NCBI RefSeq assembly: GCF_002113025.1
Contig: NZ_NEJH01000002.1
Location: 558,001 to 622,000, forward strand
Source of the DNA: Pseudomonas sp. B28(2017)
GTDB taxonomy: Bacteria; Pseudomonadota; Gammaproteobacteria; Pseudomonadales; Pseudomonadaceae
Length of the DNA: 64,000 nt
Direction: 5' to 3'
Made by a program: the position numbers and the translations under genes. Position 1 is the first letter of the stretch, and each line of letters opens with the position of its first letter. The notes beneath the pieces were generated by a model. The model was not told the DNA's origin. It saw only the letters and a list, made by a program, of their open reading frames with translations, and did no database searches. Of this stretch, positions 48,928 through 58,636 are shown in pieces.

Positions 48928-50427
48928 ATGTCTACACAAGAAGCCACACAAGCAAAGAGAACCCGAAAAATGGCTGGTGCGCAGACCCCGTTGTTCACCG
49001 CATTGTTGATCGATGGTGAATTAGTCGCCGGTCAAGGCTGCGTCGAGCCGATTCTCAACCCGGCCACCGGGGAAGTCCTGACCCGGATCGCCGAAGCCAG
49101 CACCGAGCAGGTCGAAGCCGCGATCCTCGCCGCCCATCGTGCCTTTGCCGGTTGGTCACGCACTACACCGCAGCAACGTTCGAACCTGTTGCTGGACATC
49201 GCCAACGCCATCGAAAAAAACGCCGACCTGCTGGCCCGCCTCGAATCCATGAACTGCGGCAAGCCGTTGCACCTGGCCCGTCAGGATGACCTGAATGCCA
49301 CGATCGACGTGTTCCGCTTCTTCGCCGGTGCCGTGCGCTGCCAGACCGGCCAGCTCAGCGGCGAATACCTGCCGGGCTACACCAGCATGGTGCGCCGCGA
49401 TCCTATCGGGGTGGTGGCATCGATTGCGCCGTGGAACTACCCGATCATGATGGCCGCGTGGAAAATCGCCCCGGCCCTCGCCGCCGGCAACACGCTGGTG
49501 TTCAAGCCGTCGGAACACACGCCGCTGTCGATCCTGGCCCTGGCGCCGGCGCTGGCCGAGATCCTGCCACGAGGTGTGATCAACATCGTTTGCGGTGGTG
49601 GTGAAGGCGTCGGCAGCCATTTGGTCAGCCATCCAAAGGTCCGCATGGTGTCGCTGACCGGCGATATCGTCACCGGGCAAAAAATCCTCCAGGCCGCCTC
49701 GAAAACACTCAAGCGTACCCACCTCGAACTCGGCGGCAAGGCCCCGGTGATCGTGTGCAACGATGCCGACATCCAGGCGGTGGTCGAGGGCGTGCGCACT
49801 TACGGCTATTACAACGCCGGCCAGGACTGCACCGCCGCTTGCCGCATCTACGCCCAGGCCGGGATTCATGACCGCTTGGTGGCCGAGCTCGGCGCGGCCG
49901 TCGGCAGCCTGCGCTTCGCCGGTAAACGCGACACCGACAACGAAATCGGCCCGCTGATCAGCACCCGCCAGCGTGACCGCGTGGCCAGTTTTGTCGAGCG
50001 CGCCCTCGGCCAGCCGCACATCGAACGGGTCACCGGTGCAGCTGTGCATTCCGGCGCCGGGTTCTATTACCAGCCGACCCTGCTGGCCGGTTGCAAGCAA
50101 GGTGACGAAATCGTCCAGCGCGAAGTGTTCGGTCCGGTGGTCACCGTGACCCGTTTCGACGAGCTGGAACAAGCGGTGGACTGGGCCAACGATTCGGAAT
50201 ACGGCCTGGCCTCGTCGGTCTGGACCCAGAACCTCGACAAGGCCATGCAGGTCGCGGCGCGCCTGCAGTACGGCTGCACCTGGATCAACAGCCACTTCAT
50301 GCTGGTCAGCGAAATGCCCCATGGCGGCCTGAAGCGTTCGGGCTACGGCAAAGACCTGTCCAGCGATTCGCTTCAGGACTACAGCGTGGTGCGGCACATC
50401 ATGGCCCGCCATGGCGAGCATCTCTGA
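48928..50427 (+). CDS. Aldehyde dehydrogenase, aminobutyraldehyde/betaine-aldehyde type (copy 1)
   Basis: 499 residues from the ATG at 48928, with CAGGGAG upstream; an internal ATG (MAGAQTPLF, 17 codons on) would give the usual ~483. NAD-dependent ALDH motifs: [27 protein letters not shown] (general-base glutamate), [13 protein letters not shown] (catalytic cysteine), [12 protein letters not shown]. Closest in style to PatD/YdcW and a paralogue of the gene at 54761. Likely oxidises aldehydes formed from polyamines. Lies directly upstream of ydcS. Confidence 0.87.
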   Translation: MSTQEATQAKRTRKMAGAQTPLFTALLIDGELVAGQGCVEPILNPATGEVLTRIAEASTEQVEAAILAAHRAFAGWSRTTPQQRSNLLLDIANAIEKNADLLARLESMNCGKPLHLARQDDLNATIDVFRFFAGAVRCQTGQLSGEYLPGYTSMVRRDPIGVVASIAPWNYPIMMAAWKIAPALAAGNTLVFKPSEHTPLSILALAPALAEILPRGVINIVCGGGEGVGSHLVSHPKVRMVSLTGDIVTGQKILQAASKTLKRTHLELGGKAPVIVCNDADIQAVVEGVRTYGYYNAGQDCTAACRIYAQAGIHDRLVAELGAAVGSLRFAGKRDTDNEIGPLISTRQRDRVASFVERALGQPHIERVTGAAVHSGAGFYYQPTLLAGCKQGDEIVQREVFGPVVTVTRFDELEQAVDWANDSEYGLASSVWTQNLDKAMQVAARLQYGCTWINSHFMLVSEMPHGGLKRSGYGKDLSSDSLQDYSVVRHIMARHGEHL

Positions 50428-50511
50428 CTAAGCTAATAACAAGCCACCAACGGCCTGCTTCACCACGTTCAAGACACTGCCCCGACCATAATTAAAGAAG
50501 AGGGAATTCCC

Positions 50512-51663
50512 ATGTTCGTGCACAAGACCGCACTGCTCAGTGCAATCACCACCGCGCTGCTGGCCAGCGCCAGCGTCCAGGCCGCCGAGCCGCTCAAAGC
50601 TGTCGGGGCGGGCGAGGGCCAACTGGATATTGTGGCCTGGCCTGGTTATATCGAACGTGGCGAGAGCGACAAGGCCTACGACTGGGTGACCGGTTTCGAG
50701 AAAGAAACCGGCTGCAAGGTCAACGTCAAGACCGCGGCCACCTCCGATGAAATGGTCAGTCTGATGGCCAAGGGTGGTTACGACCTGGTGACAGCGTCGG
50801 GCGACGCCTCCCTGCGCCTGATCGTCGGCAAGCGCGTGCAGCCGATCAACACCGCGTTGATCCCGAACTGGAAAAACCTCGACCCACGCCTCAAGGACGG
50901 ACCGTGGTACGTGGTCAACAAGCAGACCTACGGCACCCCGTATCAGTGGGGCCCGAACGTGTTGATGTACAACACCAACGTATTCAAGACCGCTCCCACC
51001 ACCTGGGGCGTGCTGTTCAATGCGGAAAACCTGCCGGATGGCAAGCCGAACAAGGGCCGCGTGCAGGCCTATGACGGCCCGATCTACATCGCCGACGCGG
51101 CGCTGTACCTGAAGTCAGCCAAGCCGGAACTGGGTATCAAGAATCCTTACGAACTGACCGAAGCCCAGTACAAGGCAGTGCTCGACCTGCTGCGCGCCCA
51201 GCAGCCATTGATCCACCGTTACTGGCACGACACCACGGTACAGATGAGCGACTTCAAGAACGAAGGCGTGGTCGCCTCCGGCGCGTGGCCGTATCAGGTC
51301 AACGGCCTGATGAACGAGAAACAGCCAATCGCTTCGACCATCCCGAAAGAAGGTGCCACCGGGTGGGCCGACACCACCATGATGCACGCCGAGGCCAAGC
51401 ACCCGAACTGCGCCTACAAGTGGATGGACTGGTCGCTGCAACCGAAAGTCCAGGGTGATGTTGCGGCGTGGTTCGGCTCGTTGCCGGCAGTCCCGGCGGC
51501 GTGCACCGGTAGCGAGTTGCTCGGCGCCGAGGGCTGCAAGACCAACGGTTTCGACAATTTCGACAAGATCGCCTTCTGGAAAACCCCGCAGGCTGAAGGC
51601 GGCAAGTTCGTGCCGTACAGCCGCTGGACCCAGGATTACATCGCGATCATGGGCGGTCGCTAA
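50512..51663 (+). CDS. ydcS: Polyamine-type ABC transporter periplasmic binding protein, YdcS-like
   Basis: 383 residues with a cleavable signal (HKTAALSAITTALLASASVQAA in substance; cleavage after VQA). Mature protein: LDIVAWPGYIERGESDKAYD and FEKETGCKVNVKTAATSDEM are PotD/PotF-like. E. coli YdcS is the same length and heads ydcSTUV-patD, the same order as here. Substrate is probably putrescine or a related amine. RBS AAGAGGGA. It is followed by a 143-base imperfect palindrome. Confidence 0.85.
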   Translation: MFVHKTALLSAITTALLASASVQAAEPLKAVGAGEGQLDIVAWPGYIERGESDKAYDWVTGFEKETGCKVNVKTAATSDEMVSLMAKGGYDLVTASGDASLRLIVGKRVQPINTALIPNWKNLDPRLKDGPWYVVNKQTYGTPYQWGPNVLMYNTNVFKTAPTTWGVLFNAENLPDGKPNKGRVQAYDGPIYIADAALYLKSAKPELGIKNPYELTEAQYKAVLDLLRAQQPLIHRYWHDTTVQMSDFKNEGVVASGAWPYQVNGLMNEKQPIASTIPKEGATGWADTTMMHAEAKHPNCAYKWMDWSLQPKVQGDVAAWFGSLPAVPAACTGSELLGAEGCKTNGFDNFDKIAFWKTPQAEGGKFVPYSRWTQDYIAIMGGR

Positions 51664-51804
51664 AAGTCATTCCGGTAGCTGCTGCGCGTCGATTATCCGC
51701 GCCCGGGCAGTGCTCGCCTCCTCACGTACTGACGTACGCTCCGGGGGCTGCGCGCTGGCCGGACACGGCTAATCGCCGCTCGCGACGCTCCCGAAACGAC
51801 TTTT
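51662..51804. repeat. 143-base imperfect palindrome between ydcS and ydcT
   Basis: The left arm starts AAAAGTCATTCCGG at 51662, overlapping the last two bases of the ydcS stop. The right arm ends CCGAAACGACTTTT at 51804. Further in, CGATTATCCGCGCCCGGGCA pairs with TGGCCGGACACGGCTAATCG with few mismatches. The centre is CACGTACTGACGTACG. The transcript could fold into one long hairpin. Confidence 0.75.
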
Positions 51805-51911
51805 CCACAACCCAAGCCTTGTCAGAAGCATAACGGTTTACGGAATAACTGTTTTTCAGAAGTCCAGGCAGGGCCGCTGCGACGGCCTTCGCCTTTTTGG
51901 AGCACCGCACC

Positions 51912-52949
51912 ATGACACTTGCAGTCCAGTTCACCAACGTTTCCCGTCAATTCGGCGAAGTGAAAGCTGTTGACCGGGTTTCCATCGACATTCAGGACGG
52001 CGAGTTCTTCTCCATGCTGGGGCCTTCCGGTTCGGGCAAAACCACCTGCTTGCGCCTGATCGCCGGGTTTGAACAACCGAGCGCAGGTTCCATCCGTATT
52101 CATGGCGCCGAAGCCGCCGGGCTGCCGCCCTACCAGCGTGACGTAAACACTGTGTTCCAGGATTACGCACTGTTTCCGCACATGAACGTTCGCGACAACG
52201 TCGCCTACGGACTGAAAGTCAAAGGCGTCGGCAAAGTCGAACGCCAGAAGCGCGCCGAAGAAGCCCTCGACATGGTCGCCCTCGGTGGCTACGGCGACCG
52301 CAAGCCGGTGCAACTGTCCGGCGGCCAGCGCCAGCGTGTGGCCCTGGCCCGCGCCCTGGTCAACCGCCCACGGGTGCTGCTGCTCGACGAACCCCTCGGT
52401 GCCCTCGACCTGAAGCTGCGCGAGCAAATGCAGGGCGAACTGAAAAAACTGCAACGCCAACTCGGCATCACTTTCATCTTCGTCACCCATGACCAGACCG
52501 AAGCGCTGTCGATGTCCGACCGCGTGGCGGTGTTCAACAAGGGGCGCATTGAACAGGTCGATAGCCCGCGCAACCTGTACATGAAACCGGCCACCACCTT
52601 CGTGGCGGAGTTCGTTGGCACTTCCAACGTGATTCGCGGCGACCTGGCCAGACAGCTCAGTGGCAACCCGCAGCCTTTCTCGATTCGCCCGGAACACGTG
52701 CGATTCGCCGACGGTCCGCTGGCCAGCCACGAAATCGAAGTCAGCGGCCTGCTCCACGACATTCAGTACCAGGGCAGCGCCACCCGCTACGAACTGAAAC
52801 TGGAGAACGGCCAGACCCTGAACATCAGCAAGGCCAACAACCAGTGGCTGGACACCAGCGCGCAACACCAGACCGGGCAGCGCATCAGCGCACGCTGGGC
52901 GCGCGAGGCAATGATTCCGCTGCACGACACCCTTGCAGGCGGGGTGTGA
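51912..52949 (+). CDS. ydcT: Polyamine ABC transporter ATP-binding protein, YdcT/PotA-like
   Basis: 345 residues from the ATG at 51912. Walker A GPSGSGKTTCLRLIAGFEQP, Q-loop VFQDYALFPH, signature LSGGQRQRVALARAL, Walker B VLLLDEPLGALD, and a C-terminal TOBE-like regulatory domain (FSIRPEHVRFADG). Energises import through YdcU/YdcV. It ends one base before the ydcU start codon. Confidence 0.9.
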   Translation: MTLAVQFTNVSRQFGEVKAVDRVSIDIQDGEFFSMLGPSGSGKTTCLRLIAGFEQPSAGSIRIHGAEAAGLPPYQRDVNTVFQDYALFPHMNVRDNVAYGLKVKGVGKVERQKRAEEALDMVALGGYGDRKPVQLSGGQRQRVALARALVNRPRVLLLDEPLGALDLKLREQMQGELKKLQRQLGITFIFVTHDQTEALSMSDRVAVFNKGRIEQVDSPRNLYMKPATTFVAEFVGTSNVIRGDLARQLSGNPQPFSIRPEHVRFADGPLASHEIEVSGLLHDIQYQGSATRYELKLENGQTLNISKANNQWLDTSAQHQTGQRISARWAREAMIPLHDTLAGGV

Positions 52950-52950
52950 G

Positions 52951-53898
52951 ATGAACACCGTGGCTATCCCTCAATCTCCGGTCAGCGGCTCGCTGCTGCG
53001 CAGGTTTTCCAATCTGCTGTATCGCCGCCCGAATTTTTACCTGTCGCTACTGCTGGTACCGCCGCTGCTGTGGTTCGGCGCGATCTACCTGGGTTCATTG
53101 CTGGTTCTGCTGTGGCAAGGTTTCTACACCTTCGACGACTTCACCATGGCGGTCACCCCTGACCTGACCCTGGCGAACCTCACCGCGCTGTTCCAGCCGT
53201 CGAACTTCGACATCATCCTGCGCACCCTGGGCATGGCGATTGTCGTGTCGATTGCCAGCGCCATCGTCGCGTTCCCGATTGCCTACTACATGGCGCGCTA
53301 CACCACAGGCAAGACCAAGGCGTTTTTCTACATCGCGGTGATGATGCCGATGTGGGCCAGTTACATCGTCAAGGCGTACGCCTGGACATTGCTGCTGGCC
53401 AAGGGCGGCGTGGCGCAGTGGTTCGTGCAGCACCTGGGGCTGGAACCGCTCCTGCAATGGGTGATGGGCATTCCTGGCTTTGGCGGCAGCACCTTGTCGA
53501 CCTCACACCTGGGCCGCTTCATGGTGTTCGTCTACATCTGGCTGCCGTTCATGATCCTGCCGATCCAGGCCTCGCTGGAGCGCCTGCCGCCCTCGCTGCT
53601 GCAAGCCTCTGCCGACCTCGGTGCCAAGCCTGGCCAGACCTTCATGCTAGTGATTCTACCGCTGTCGGTGCCGGGCATTGCCGCCGGCTCCATCTTCACC
53701 TTCTCGCTGACCCTGGGTGACTTCATCGTGCCGCAACTGGTCGGCCCGCCTGGCTACTTCGTCGGCAGCATGGTGTACGCCCAGCAAGGTGCCATCGGCA
53801 ACATGCCAATGGCCGCCGCCTTCACCCTGGTGCCGATCGTGCTGATCGCCATCTACCTGTCCATCGTCAAACGACTGGGGGCCTTCGATGCACTCTGA
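52951..53898 (+). CDS. ydcU: Polyamine ABC transporter permease, YdcU/PotB-like
   Basis: 315 residues from the ATG at 52951 ([20 protein letters not shown]); RBS overlaps the end of ydcT. About six membrane segments, beginning [20 protein letters not shown]. The cytoplasmic coupling loop around [17 protein letters not shown] is the EAA motif of binding-protein-dependent permeases. Overlaps ydcV by 11 bases. Confidence 0.88.
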   Translation: MNTVAIPQSPVSGSLLRRFSNLLYRRPNFYLSLLLVPPLLWFGAIYLGSLLVLLWQGFYTFDDFTMAVTPDLTLANLTALFQPSNFDIILRTLGMAIVVSIASAIVAFPIAYYMARYTTGKTKAFFYIAVMMPMWASYIVKAYAWTLLLAKGGVAQWFVQHLGLEPLLQWVMGIPGFGGSTLSTSHLGRFMVFVYIWLPFMILPIQASLERLPPSLLQASADLGAKPGQTFMLVILPLSVPGIAAGSIFTFSLTLGDFIVPQLVGPPGYFVGSMVYAQQGAIGNMPMAAAFTLVPIVLIAIYLSIVKRLGAFDAL

Positions 53899-54697
53899 GA
53901 AAGCTTCCATAGGCCTGCGAATCGCAGCCTGGGGCGGGTTGCTGTTCCTGCACTTCCCGATCCTGATCATCTTTCTGTACGCCTTCAACACCGAAGATGC
54001 GGCGTTCAGCTTTCCACCCAAGGGCTTCACCTTGAAGTGGTTCAGCGTGGCGTTCTCACGGCCAGACGTGCTGGAAGCGATCAAGCTGTCGTTGCAAATC
54101 GCCTCGATTGCCACACTGATCGCCATGGTCCTCGGCACGCTGGCCTCGGCCGCGCTGTACCGTCGGGACTTCTTCGGCAAGCAGGGCATCTCGCTGATGC
54201 TGATCCTGCCAATCGCCTTGCCGGGGATCATCACCGGGATCGCGCTGCTGGCGACATTCAAGACACTGGGGATTGAACCTGGGATGTTCACCATCATCGT
54301 CGGTCACGCGACCTTCTGCGTGGTGATCGTCTACAACAACGTCATCGCCCGCTTGCGCCGTACTTCACACAGCCTGATCGAAGCCTCGATGGACCTGGGC
54401 GCCGACGGCTGGCAGACCTTCCGCTACATCATCCTGCCGAACCTCGGCTCGGCGTTGCTGGCCGGCGGCATGCTGGCGTTTGCCCTGTCGTTCGACGAAA
54501 TCATCGTCACCACCTTCACTGCCGGTCATGAACGCACCCTGCCGCTGTGGCTGCTCAACCAGCTCAGCCGGCCCCGGGACGTGCCGGTGACCAACGTCGT
54601 GGCGATGCTGGTGATGCTGGTGACCATGCTGCCGATTCTCGGCGCCTATTACCTGACCCGTGGCGGTGAGAGCGTTGCGGGGAGTGGCGGGAAATAA
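53888..54697 (+). CDS. ydcV: Polyamine ABC transporter permease, YdcV/PotC-like
   Basis: 269 residues, six membrane segments, with the EAA loop [20 protein letters not shown]. The N-terminus [20 protein letters not shown] is the first helix. Starts within ydcU in another frame; 63 bases before the second aldehyde dehydrogenase, with no terminator between. Confidence 0.88.
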   Translation: MHSEKASIGLRIAAWGGLLFLHFPILIIFLYAFNTEDAAFSFPPKGFTLKWFSVAFSRPDVLEAIKLSLQIASIATLIAMVLGTLASAALYRRDFFGKQGISLMLILPIALPGIITGIALLATFKTLGIEPGMFTIIVGHATFCVVIVYNNVIARLRRTSHSLIEASMDLGADGWQTFRYIILPNLGSALLAGGMLAFALSFDEIIVTTFTAGHERTLPLWLLNQLSRPRDVPVTNVVAMLVMLVTMLPILGAYYLTRGGESVAGSGGK

Positions 54698-54760
54698 ATC
54701 AGGAACCAACAACGAATATCCCACAGAAAAACAAGAACAGCTTGTAAGAGGACAGATACC

Positions 54761-56185
54761 ATGCAAACCAAGCTCTTGATCAACGGTCAACTGCTCGACG
54801 GCGAAGGCCCCGCCCAACCTGTGTTCAACCCGGCGCTGGGGTGTGTGCTGGTGGAAATCAACGAAGCCAGCGAAGCCCAGGTCGATACCGCCGTGCGCGC
54901 CGCCGACGCTGCGTTCGACAGTTGGTCGCAGACCACGCCGAAAGAACGTTCGCTGCTGCTGCTCAAGCTCGCCGATGCCATCGAGGCCCATGGCGAAGAG
55001 CTGGCCAAACTGGAATCGGACAACTGCGGCAAGCCGTACAGCGCTGCGCTGAACGACGAGATCCCCGCTATTGCCGACGTATTCCGTTTCTTCGCCGGCG
55101 CCAGCCGCTGCATGAGCGGTTCGACCGGTGGCGAGTACCTGCCGGGTCACACCTCGATGATCCGCCGCGATCCGGTGGGCGTGATCGCCTCCATCGCGCC
55201 GTGGAACTACCCATTGATGATGGTCGCCTGGAAAATCGCCCCGGCCCTGGCCGCCGGTAATACCGTGGTGCTCAAACCGTCGGAGCAGACTCCACTGACC
55301 GCCCTGCGCCTGGCCGAACTGGCGTCGGATATCTTCCCGGCCGGCGTACTCAACCTGGTATTCGGCCGTGGTCCTACCGTCGGCAGCCCGCTGGTCACTC
55401 ACCCGAAAGTGCGCATGGTCTCGCTGACCGGTTCGATTGCCACCGGTTCGAACATCATTTCCAGCACCGCCGACACCGTCAAACGCATGCACATGGAACT
55501 GGGCGGCAAAGCCCCGGTGATCATCTTCGACGACGCCGACATCGATGCCGCCGTCGAGGGCATCCGCACCTTCGGTTTCTACAACGCCGGCCAGGACTGC
55601 ACCGCTGCCTGCCGCATCTATGCCCAGGCAGGCATCTACGAGAAGTTCGTCGAGAAACTCGGCGCCGCCGTCAGCAGCATCAAGTACGGCTTGCAGGATG
55701 ATCCGTCGACCGAACTCGGCCCGCTGATCACCGCGCAACATCGTGACCGTGTCGCCAGTTTCGTCGAACGCGCCGTGGCCCAGCCGCACATTCGTCTGAT
55801 CACCGGTGGTAAAGCAGTGGAAGGCGATGGTTTCTTCTTCGAACCGACCGTGCTGGCCGATGCGCAGCAGGATGACGAAATCGTCCGTCGCGAAGTGTTC
55901 GGGCCGGTGGTGTCTGTAACCAAATTCACCGATGAAGCACAAGTGCTGGGCTGGGCCAACGATTCGGACTACGGCCTGGCCTCTTCCATATGGACCGCCG
56001 ATGTCGGCCGCGCCCATCGCCTGTCGGCCCGCTTGCATTACGGCTGCACCTGGGTCAACACGCACTTCATGCTGGTCAGCGAAATGCCTCACGGCGGTCA
56101 GAAGCTGTCCGGTTATGGCAAGGACATGTCCATGTACGGGCTGGAGGACTACACCGTCGTGCGGCATGTGATGTTCAAGCACTAA
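54761..56185 (+). CDS. patD: Gamma-aminobutyraldehyde dehydrogenase, PatD/YdcW-like (copy 2)
   Basis: 474 residues, the length of E. coli PatD, and in the same place after the transporter genes. Motifs [27 protein letters not shown] (glutamate), [15 protein letters not shown] (catalytic cysteine), [12 protein letters not shown]. Oxidises 4-aminobutanal from putrescine to GABA in the family. RBS AAGAGGA. By eye most of the central 350 residues match copy 1 at 48928. A REP-derived hairpin follows its stop. Confidence 0.87.
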   Translation: MQTKLLINGQLLDGEGPAQPVFNPALGCVLVEINEASEAQVDTAVRAADAAFDSWSQTTPKERSLLLLKLADAIEAHGEELAKLESDNCGKPYSAALNDEIPAIADVFRFFAGASRCMSGSTGGEYLPGHTSMIRRDPVGVIASIAPWNYPLMMVAWKIAPALAAGNTVVLKPSEQTPLTALRLAELASDIFPAGVLNLVFGRGPTVGSPLVTHPKVRMVSLTGSIATGSNIISSTADTVKRMHMELGGKAPVIIFDDADIDAAVEGIRTFGFYNAGQDCTAACRIYAQAGIYEKFVEKLGAAVSSIKYGLQDDPSTELGPLITAQHRDRVASFVERAVAQPHIRLITGGKAVEGDGFFFEPTVLADAQQDDEIVRREVFGPVVSVTKFTDEAQVLGWANDSDYGLASSIWTADVGRAHRLSARLHYGCTWVNTHFMLVSEMPHGGQKLSGYGKDMSMYGLEDYTVVRHVMFKH

Positions 56186-56197
56186 GAAAAGCATCGC

Positions 56198-56227
56198 CTC
56201 TAGGAGCGAGCAAGCTCGCTCCTAGAG
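56198..56227. terminator. REP-derived hairpin after patD
   Basis: CTCTAGGAGCGAG and CTCGCTCCTAGAG form a perfect 13-bp stem with the loop CAAG. No T-run follows, so it may stabilise the 3' end or slow transcription rather than terminate cleanly. Confidence 0.6.
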
Positions 56228-56346
56228 CGAAGGTCTCACCTCGGTTTCAAGGCAGAAACCGGCAATACGCACCACTAGGTTCCACCCCAAAGAAGACAAA
56301 ACAATAACCACCGATCCGGGCGGTGCCCTCAAGGCCCCGCCACGGT

Positions 56347-56360
56347 TTCGGACATCCGAA
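56347..56360. promoter_or_regulatory. Palindrome TTCGG-ACAT-CCGAA before the APC permease
   Basis: The site extends to TTTCGGACATCCGAAA. It fits the same TTCGG-N4-CCGAA pattern as the boxes upstream of aatJ, but lies only 28 bases before the ATG, close to the RBS (CGGAG), so a repressing or accidental role is as likely as activation. Confidence 0.45.
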
Positions 56361-56388
56361 ATCTGCCGATTTTCCGGAGCAAATACAC

Positions 56389-57873
56389 ATGAGTGCATCA
56401 CCCGATCTCTCTGCAGTCGTTGCCGACAGCGATGCCGAGCAGCTACGCAAACTGGGCTATACCTCCAACTTCAATCGCAGCATGAGCCTGTGGGAAAACT
56501 TCGCCCTGGGCTTCACTTATCTGTCCCCGGTCGTAGGGGTTTATACCCTGTTTGGCTTGTGCCTCGCTGCAGGCGGGCCACCGATGTTCTGGGCCTATCT
56601 GCTGGTCGGTTGCGGCCAGTTGCTGGTGTGCCTGATCTTCGGCGAAGTGGTATCGCAATTCCCGATTTCCGGTGGCGTGTACCCATGGGCCCGCCGTCTG
56701 GTGGGCAAGCGCTGGGCGTGGATGGTCGGCTGGATCTACTCCATCGCCCTGTGCGTCACCATCGCGGCGGTTGCCGTGGGTGCCGGTCCGTACCTCGCCG
56801 CCATGATGGGCTTTGAACCGAGCAACAACACCAACATCATCATCGCCCTGTTCCTGACGCTGTTCGCCACCCTGGTCAACCTCAGCGGCACCAAGGCGTT
56901 GGCGCGGATTGCCATGTTCGGTTTCCTGTGCGAACTGGTCGGCGCTGTCATCGTTGGCGTTTACCTGCTGATATTCGAGCGTCATCAATCGATCAGCGTG
57001 TTGTTCAACACTTTCGATATCAGCGTCGACGGCTCGTACCTGCCGGCGTTCCTCACCGCTTCGCTGGCGGGGATGTTCCTGTACTACGGCTTCGAGGCCT
57101 GCGGCGATGTGGCCGAAGAAACCCCGAATCCGAGCAAGAAAATCCCGGTGGCCATGCGCATGACCATCTACATTGGCGGCATCGCGGCAATGTTCGCCTG
57201 CCTGGCGCTGATCCTGGCCGTGCCGGACATGCAAGCGGTGATCAACGGCACCGACAAGGACCCGGTCACCACCATCCTCAACAACGCGTTTGGATCAGTC
57301 GGTTCGAAAGTGGTGATGGGTGTGGTGATGGTTTCCTTCATCTCCTGCGTGATCAGCCTGCAGGCGGCGGCCAGTCGTCTGCTGTATTCCTACGCCCGCG
57401 ATGAAATGGTCATCGGCAGCCGACTGCTGAAGAAGATTTCCCCTACGACTCAGGTTCCAGTTGCCGCGCTGTTCGTGTCCGGCGTCCTGCCGGCACTGAT
57501 CATCATCCTCGGCTTCTTCCTGCAAGACGCGGTGGCCACCATCGTCAGCTTCGCGGCCATCGGCATCTACCTGGCATTCCAGATGATCGTGCTCGCGGCC
57601 CTGTACGCCCGCATGAAGGGCTGGAAACCGAGCGGCAAATTCACCCTCGGCGCCTGGGGTTGGACCGTGAACATCGGCGCGCTGGTCTATGGTATCGGTG
57701 CCATCATCAACATGGCTTGGCCACGTACGCCGGATGCCGCCTGGTACATCAACTACGCGATGGTGCTCAGTACCGCCATCGTGATTGGCTTGGGACTGCT
57801 CTACATGTGGATCGCCAAGCCGTATGACCACGGCACGGCGCCTGCGGGGGATGCGTGGAAGGTCAGTCGCTGA
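56389..57873 (+). CDS. APC-family amino acid/amine permease
   Basis: About 494 residues from the ATG at 56389, with CGGAG upstream. Twelve hydrophobic segments; the N-terminal SLWENFALGFTYLSPVVGVY and PMFWAYLLVGCGQLLVCLIF, FPISGGVYPWARRLVGKRWA are APC superfamily features of the GABA/ethanolamine-permease kind. The position after the amine-oxidation genes suggests import of GABA or an amine. Substrate not determined. Confidence 0.83.
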   Translation: MSASPDLSAVVADSDAEQLRKLGYTSNFNRSMSLWENFALGFTYLSPVVGVYTLFGLCLAAGGPPMFWAYLLVGCGQLLVCLIFGEVVSQFPISGGVYPWARRLVGKRWAWMVGWIYSIALCVTIAAVAVGAGPYLAAMMGFEPSNNTNIIIALFLTLFATLVNLSGTKALARIAMFGFLCELVGAVIVGVYLLIFERHQSISVLFNTFDISVDGSYLPAFLTASLAGMFLYYGFEACGDVAEETPNPSKKIPVAMRMTIYIGGIAAMFACLALILAVPDMQAVINGTDKDPVTTILNNAFGSVGSKVVMGVVMVSFISCVISLQAAASRLLYSYARDEMVIGSRLLKKISPTTQVPVAALFVSGVLPALIIILGFFLQDAVATIVSFAAIGIYLAFQMIVLAALYARMKGWKPSGKFTLGAWGWTVNIGALVYGIGAIINMAWPRTPDAAWYINYAMVLSTAIVIGLGLLYMWIAKPYDHGTAPAGDAWKVSR

Positions 57874-57979
57874 CGAACATCGCCCCGGGATAAATCGAGC
57901 GGACAAAAAAGGACGGACCTCACAGTCCGCCCCTTGGGTTCGATTCCTGACATGAGCTATGTCCGCCTGTGAAGAAAAC
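57874..57979. other. Gap after the permease with a weak stem
   Basis: GGACGGAC / GTCCGCCC (57911-57932, one mismatch, loop CTCACA) may end the permease transcript. No gene seen. Confidence 0.35.
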
Positions 57980-58007
57980 TGTAGGAGCGAGCAAGCTCGC
58001 TCCTACA
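57980..58007. repeat. REP-derived perfect hairpin
   Basis: TGTAGGAGCGAG and CTCGCTCCTACA form a perfect 12-bp stem around CAAG, nearly the same hairpin as at 56198-56227 and much shorter than a full REPIN. Confidence 0.75.
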
Positions 58008-58113
58008 TTACTCAACCAGGCGATCGATGCGAACATTGCAGACGCTAATGCAGGCATGTTGACCCGCCCGCCTACCGAAAAAACCAAATGAATTTCATGG
58101 TAGGCAGGTCCAG

Positions 58114-58221
58114 TCAAAACCTCGAAACACTCCTCATCGCGTCCACCAGATACCTCATCGCAATCCTGTCGCTCTCCGACAGCTCCCGATAGCGCTCCAC
58201 CATGTTCTGTACTTTCGACAT
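58114..58221 (-). CDS. Candidate small protein, 35 residues
   Basis: ATG at 58221 with AGAAGGA ending eight bases upstream, closing in TGA at 58116-58114. It begins MSKVQNMVERYRELSESD and continues RIAMRYLVDAM before ending SVSRF, a charged amphipathic sequence predicted to form one or two helices. Codon choice is GC-rich at third positions as in neighbouring genes. A longer overlapping frame (57920-58489) looks non-coding. No homologue recognised; independent confirmation would be needed. Confidence 0.45.
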   Translation of the reverse strand: MSKVQNMVERYRELSESDRIAMRYLVDAMRSVSRF

Positions 58222-58636
58222 GGACGATGTCCTTCTGAACGTCAAAGAAAACTGCAAAAAAGAACCGCATCGCCCTCCCCCCTTTCAGCAGCATCGTGCC
58301 GACTGAACCGCACCGGCCTTTCGGGCATTGACCGGTCATGCACACAGAACAGGAACAATCCGGGCGCTGAAAGGCAGCTTTTAGAGTAACTAGTAGAAAA
58401 GGCAGAAATGCCCTCTGAATAAGAAACCCCTGTCGAAATTGTTTCCCGACATGTCTTGTTTCATTGCCGAGCCGGCGCAATGCCATCAATCAATTCTGCT
58501 CTGCAATCGAACGGTTTAAGCTATCCGGCATCTGTTTCAAAGTCCGTTGCGTTTGGCCGAAGGCATGTCCGAACCGATATTTCTGATCCAGCACGTGCCA
58601 GGAACGGCGCGGGATTGTTCACGACAGGTTGTATTT
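58222..58636. other. Gene-free region upstream of opgD
   Basis: About 415 bases. It should hold the opgD promoter and, on the minus strand, that of the candidate small ORF. I see AT-rich sequence around 58380-58440 (TAACTAGTAG) but no confident promoter, repeat or RNA gene. Confidence 0.35.

Noticed and set aside
54365..56194. 609-residue open frame antisense to ydcV and patD
   Set aside because: It spans two confidently identified genes and has the shadow composition typical of the reverse frame.
57930..57955. GGGTTCGATTCC, resembling a tRNA T-arm (possible att site)
   Set aside because: No acceptor, D-arm or anticodon stem can be built around it, and no integrase or tRNA gene is near.
57920..58489. 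189-residue minus-strand frame in the permease-opgD gap
   Set aside because: Its start region has no RBS, it reads through the REP hairpin, and its composition is unlike neighbouring proteins; the 35-residue frame inside the same stretch is the better candidate.
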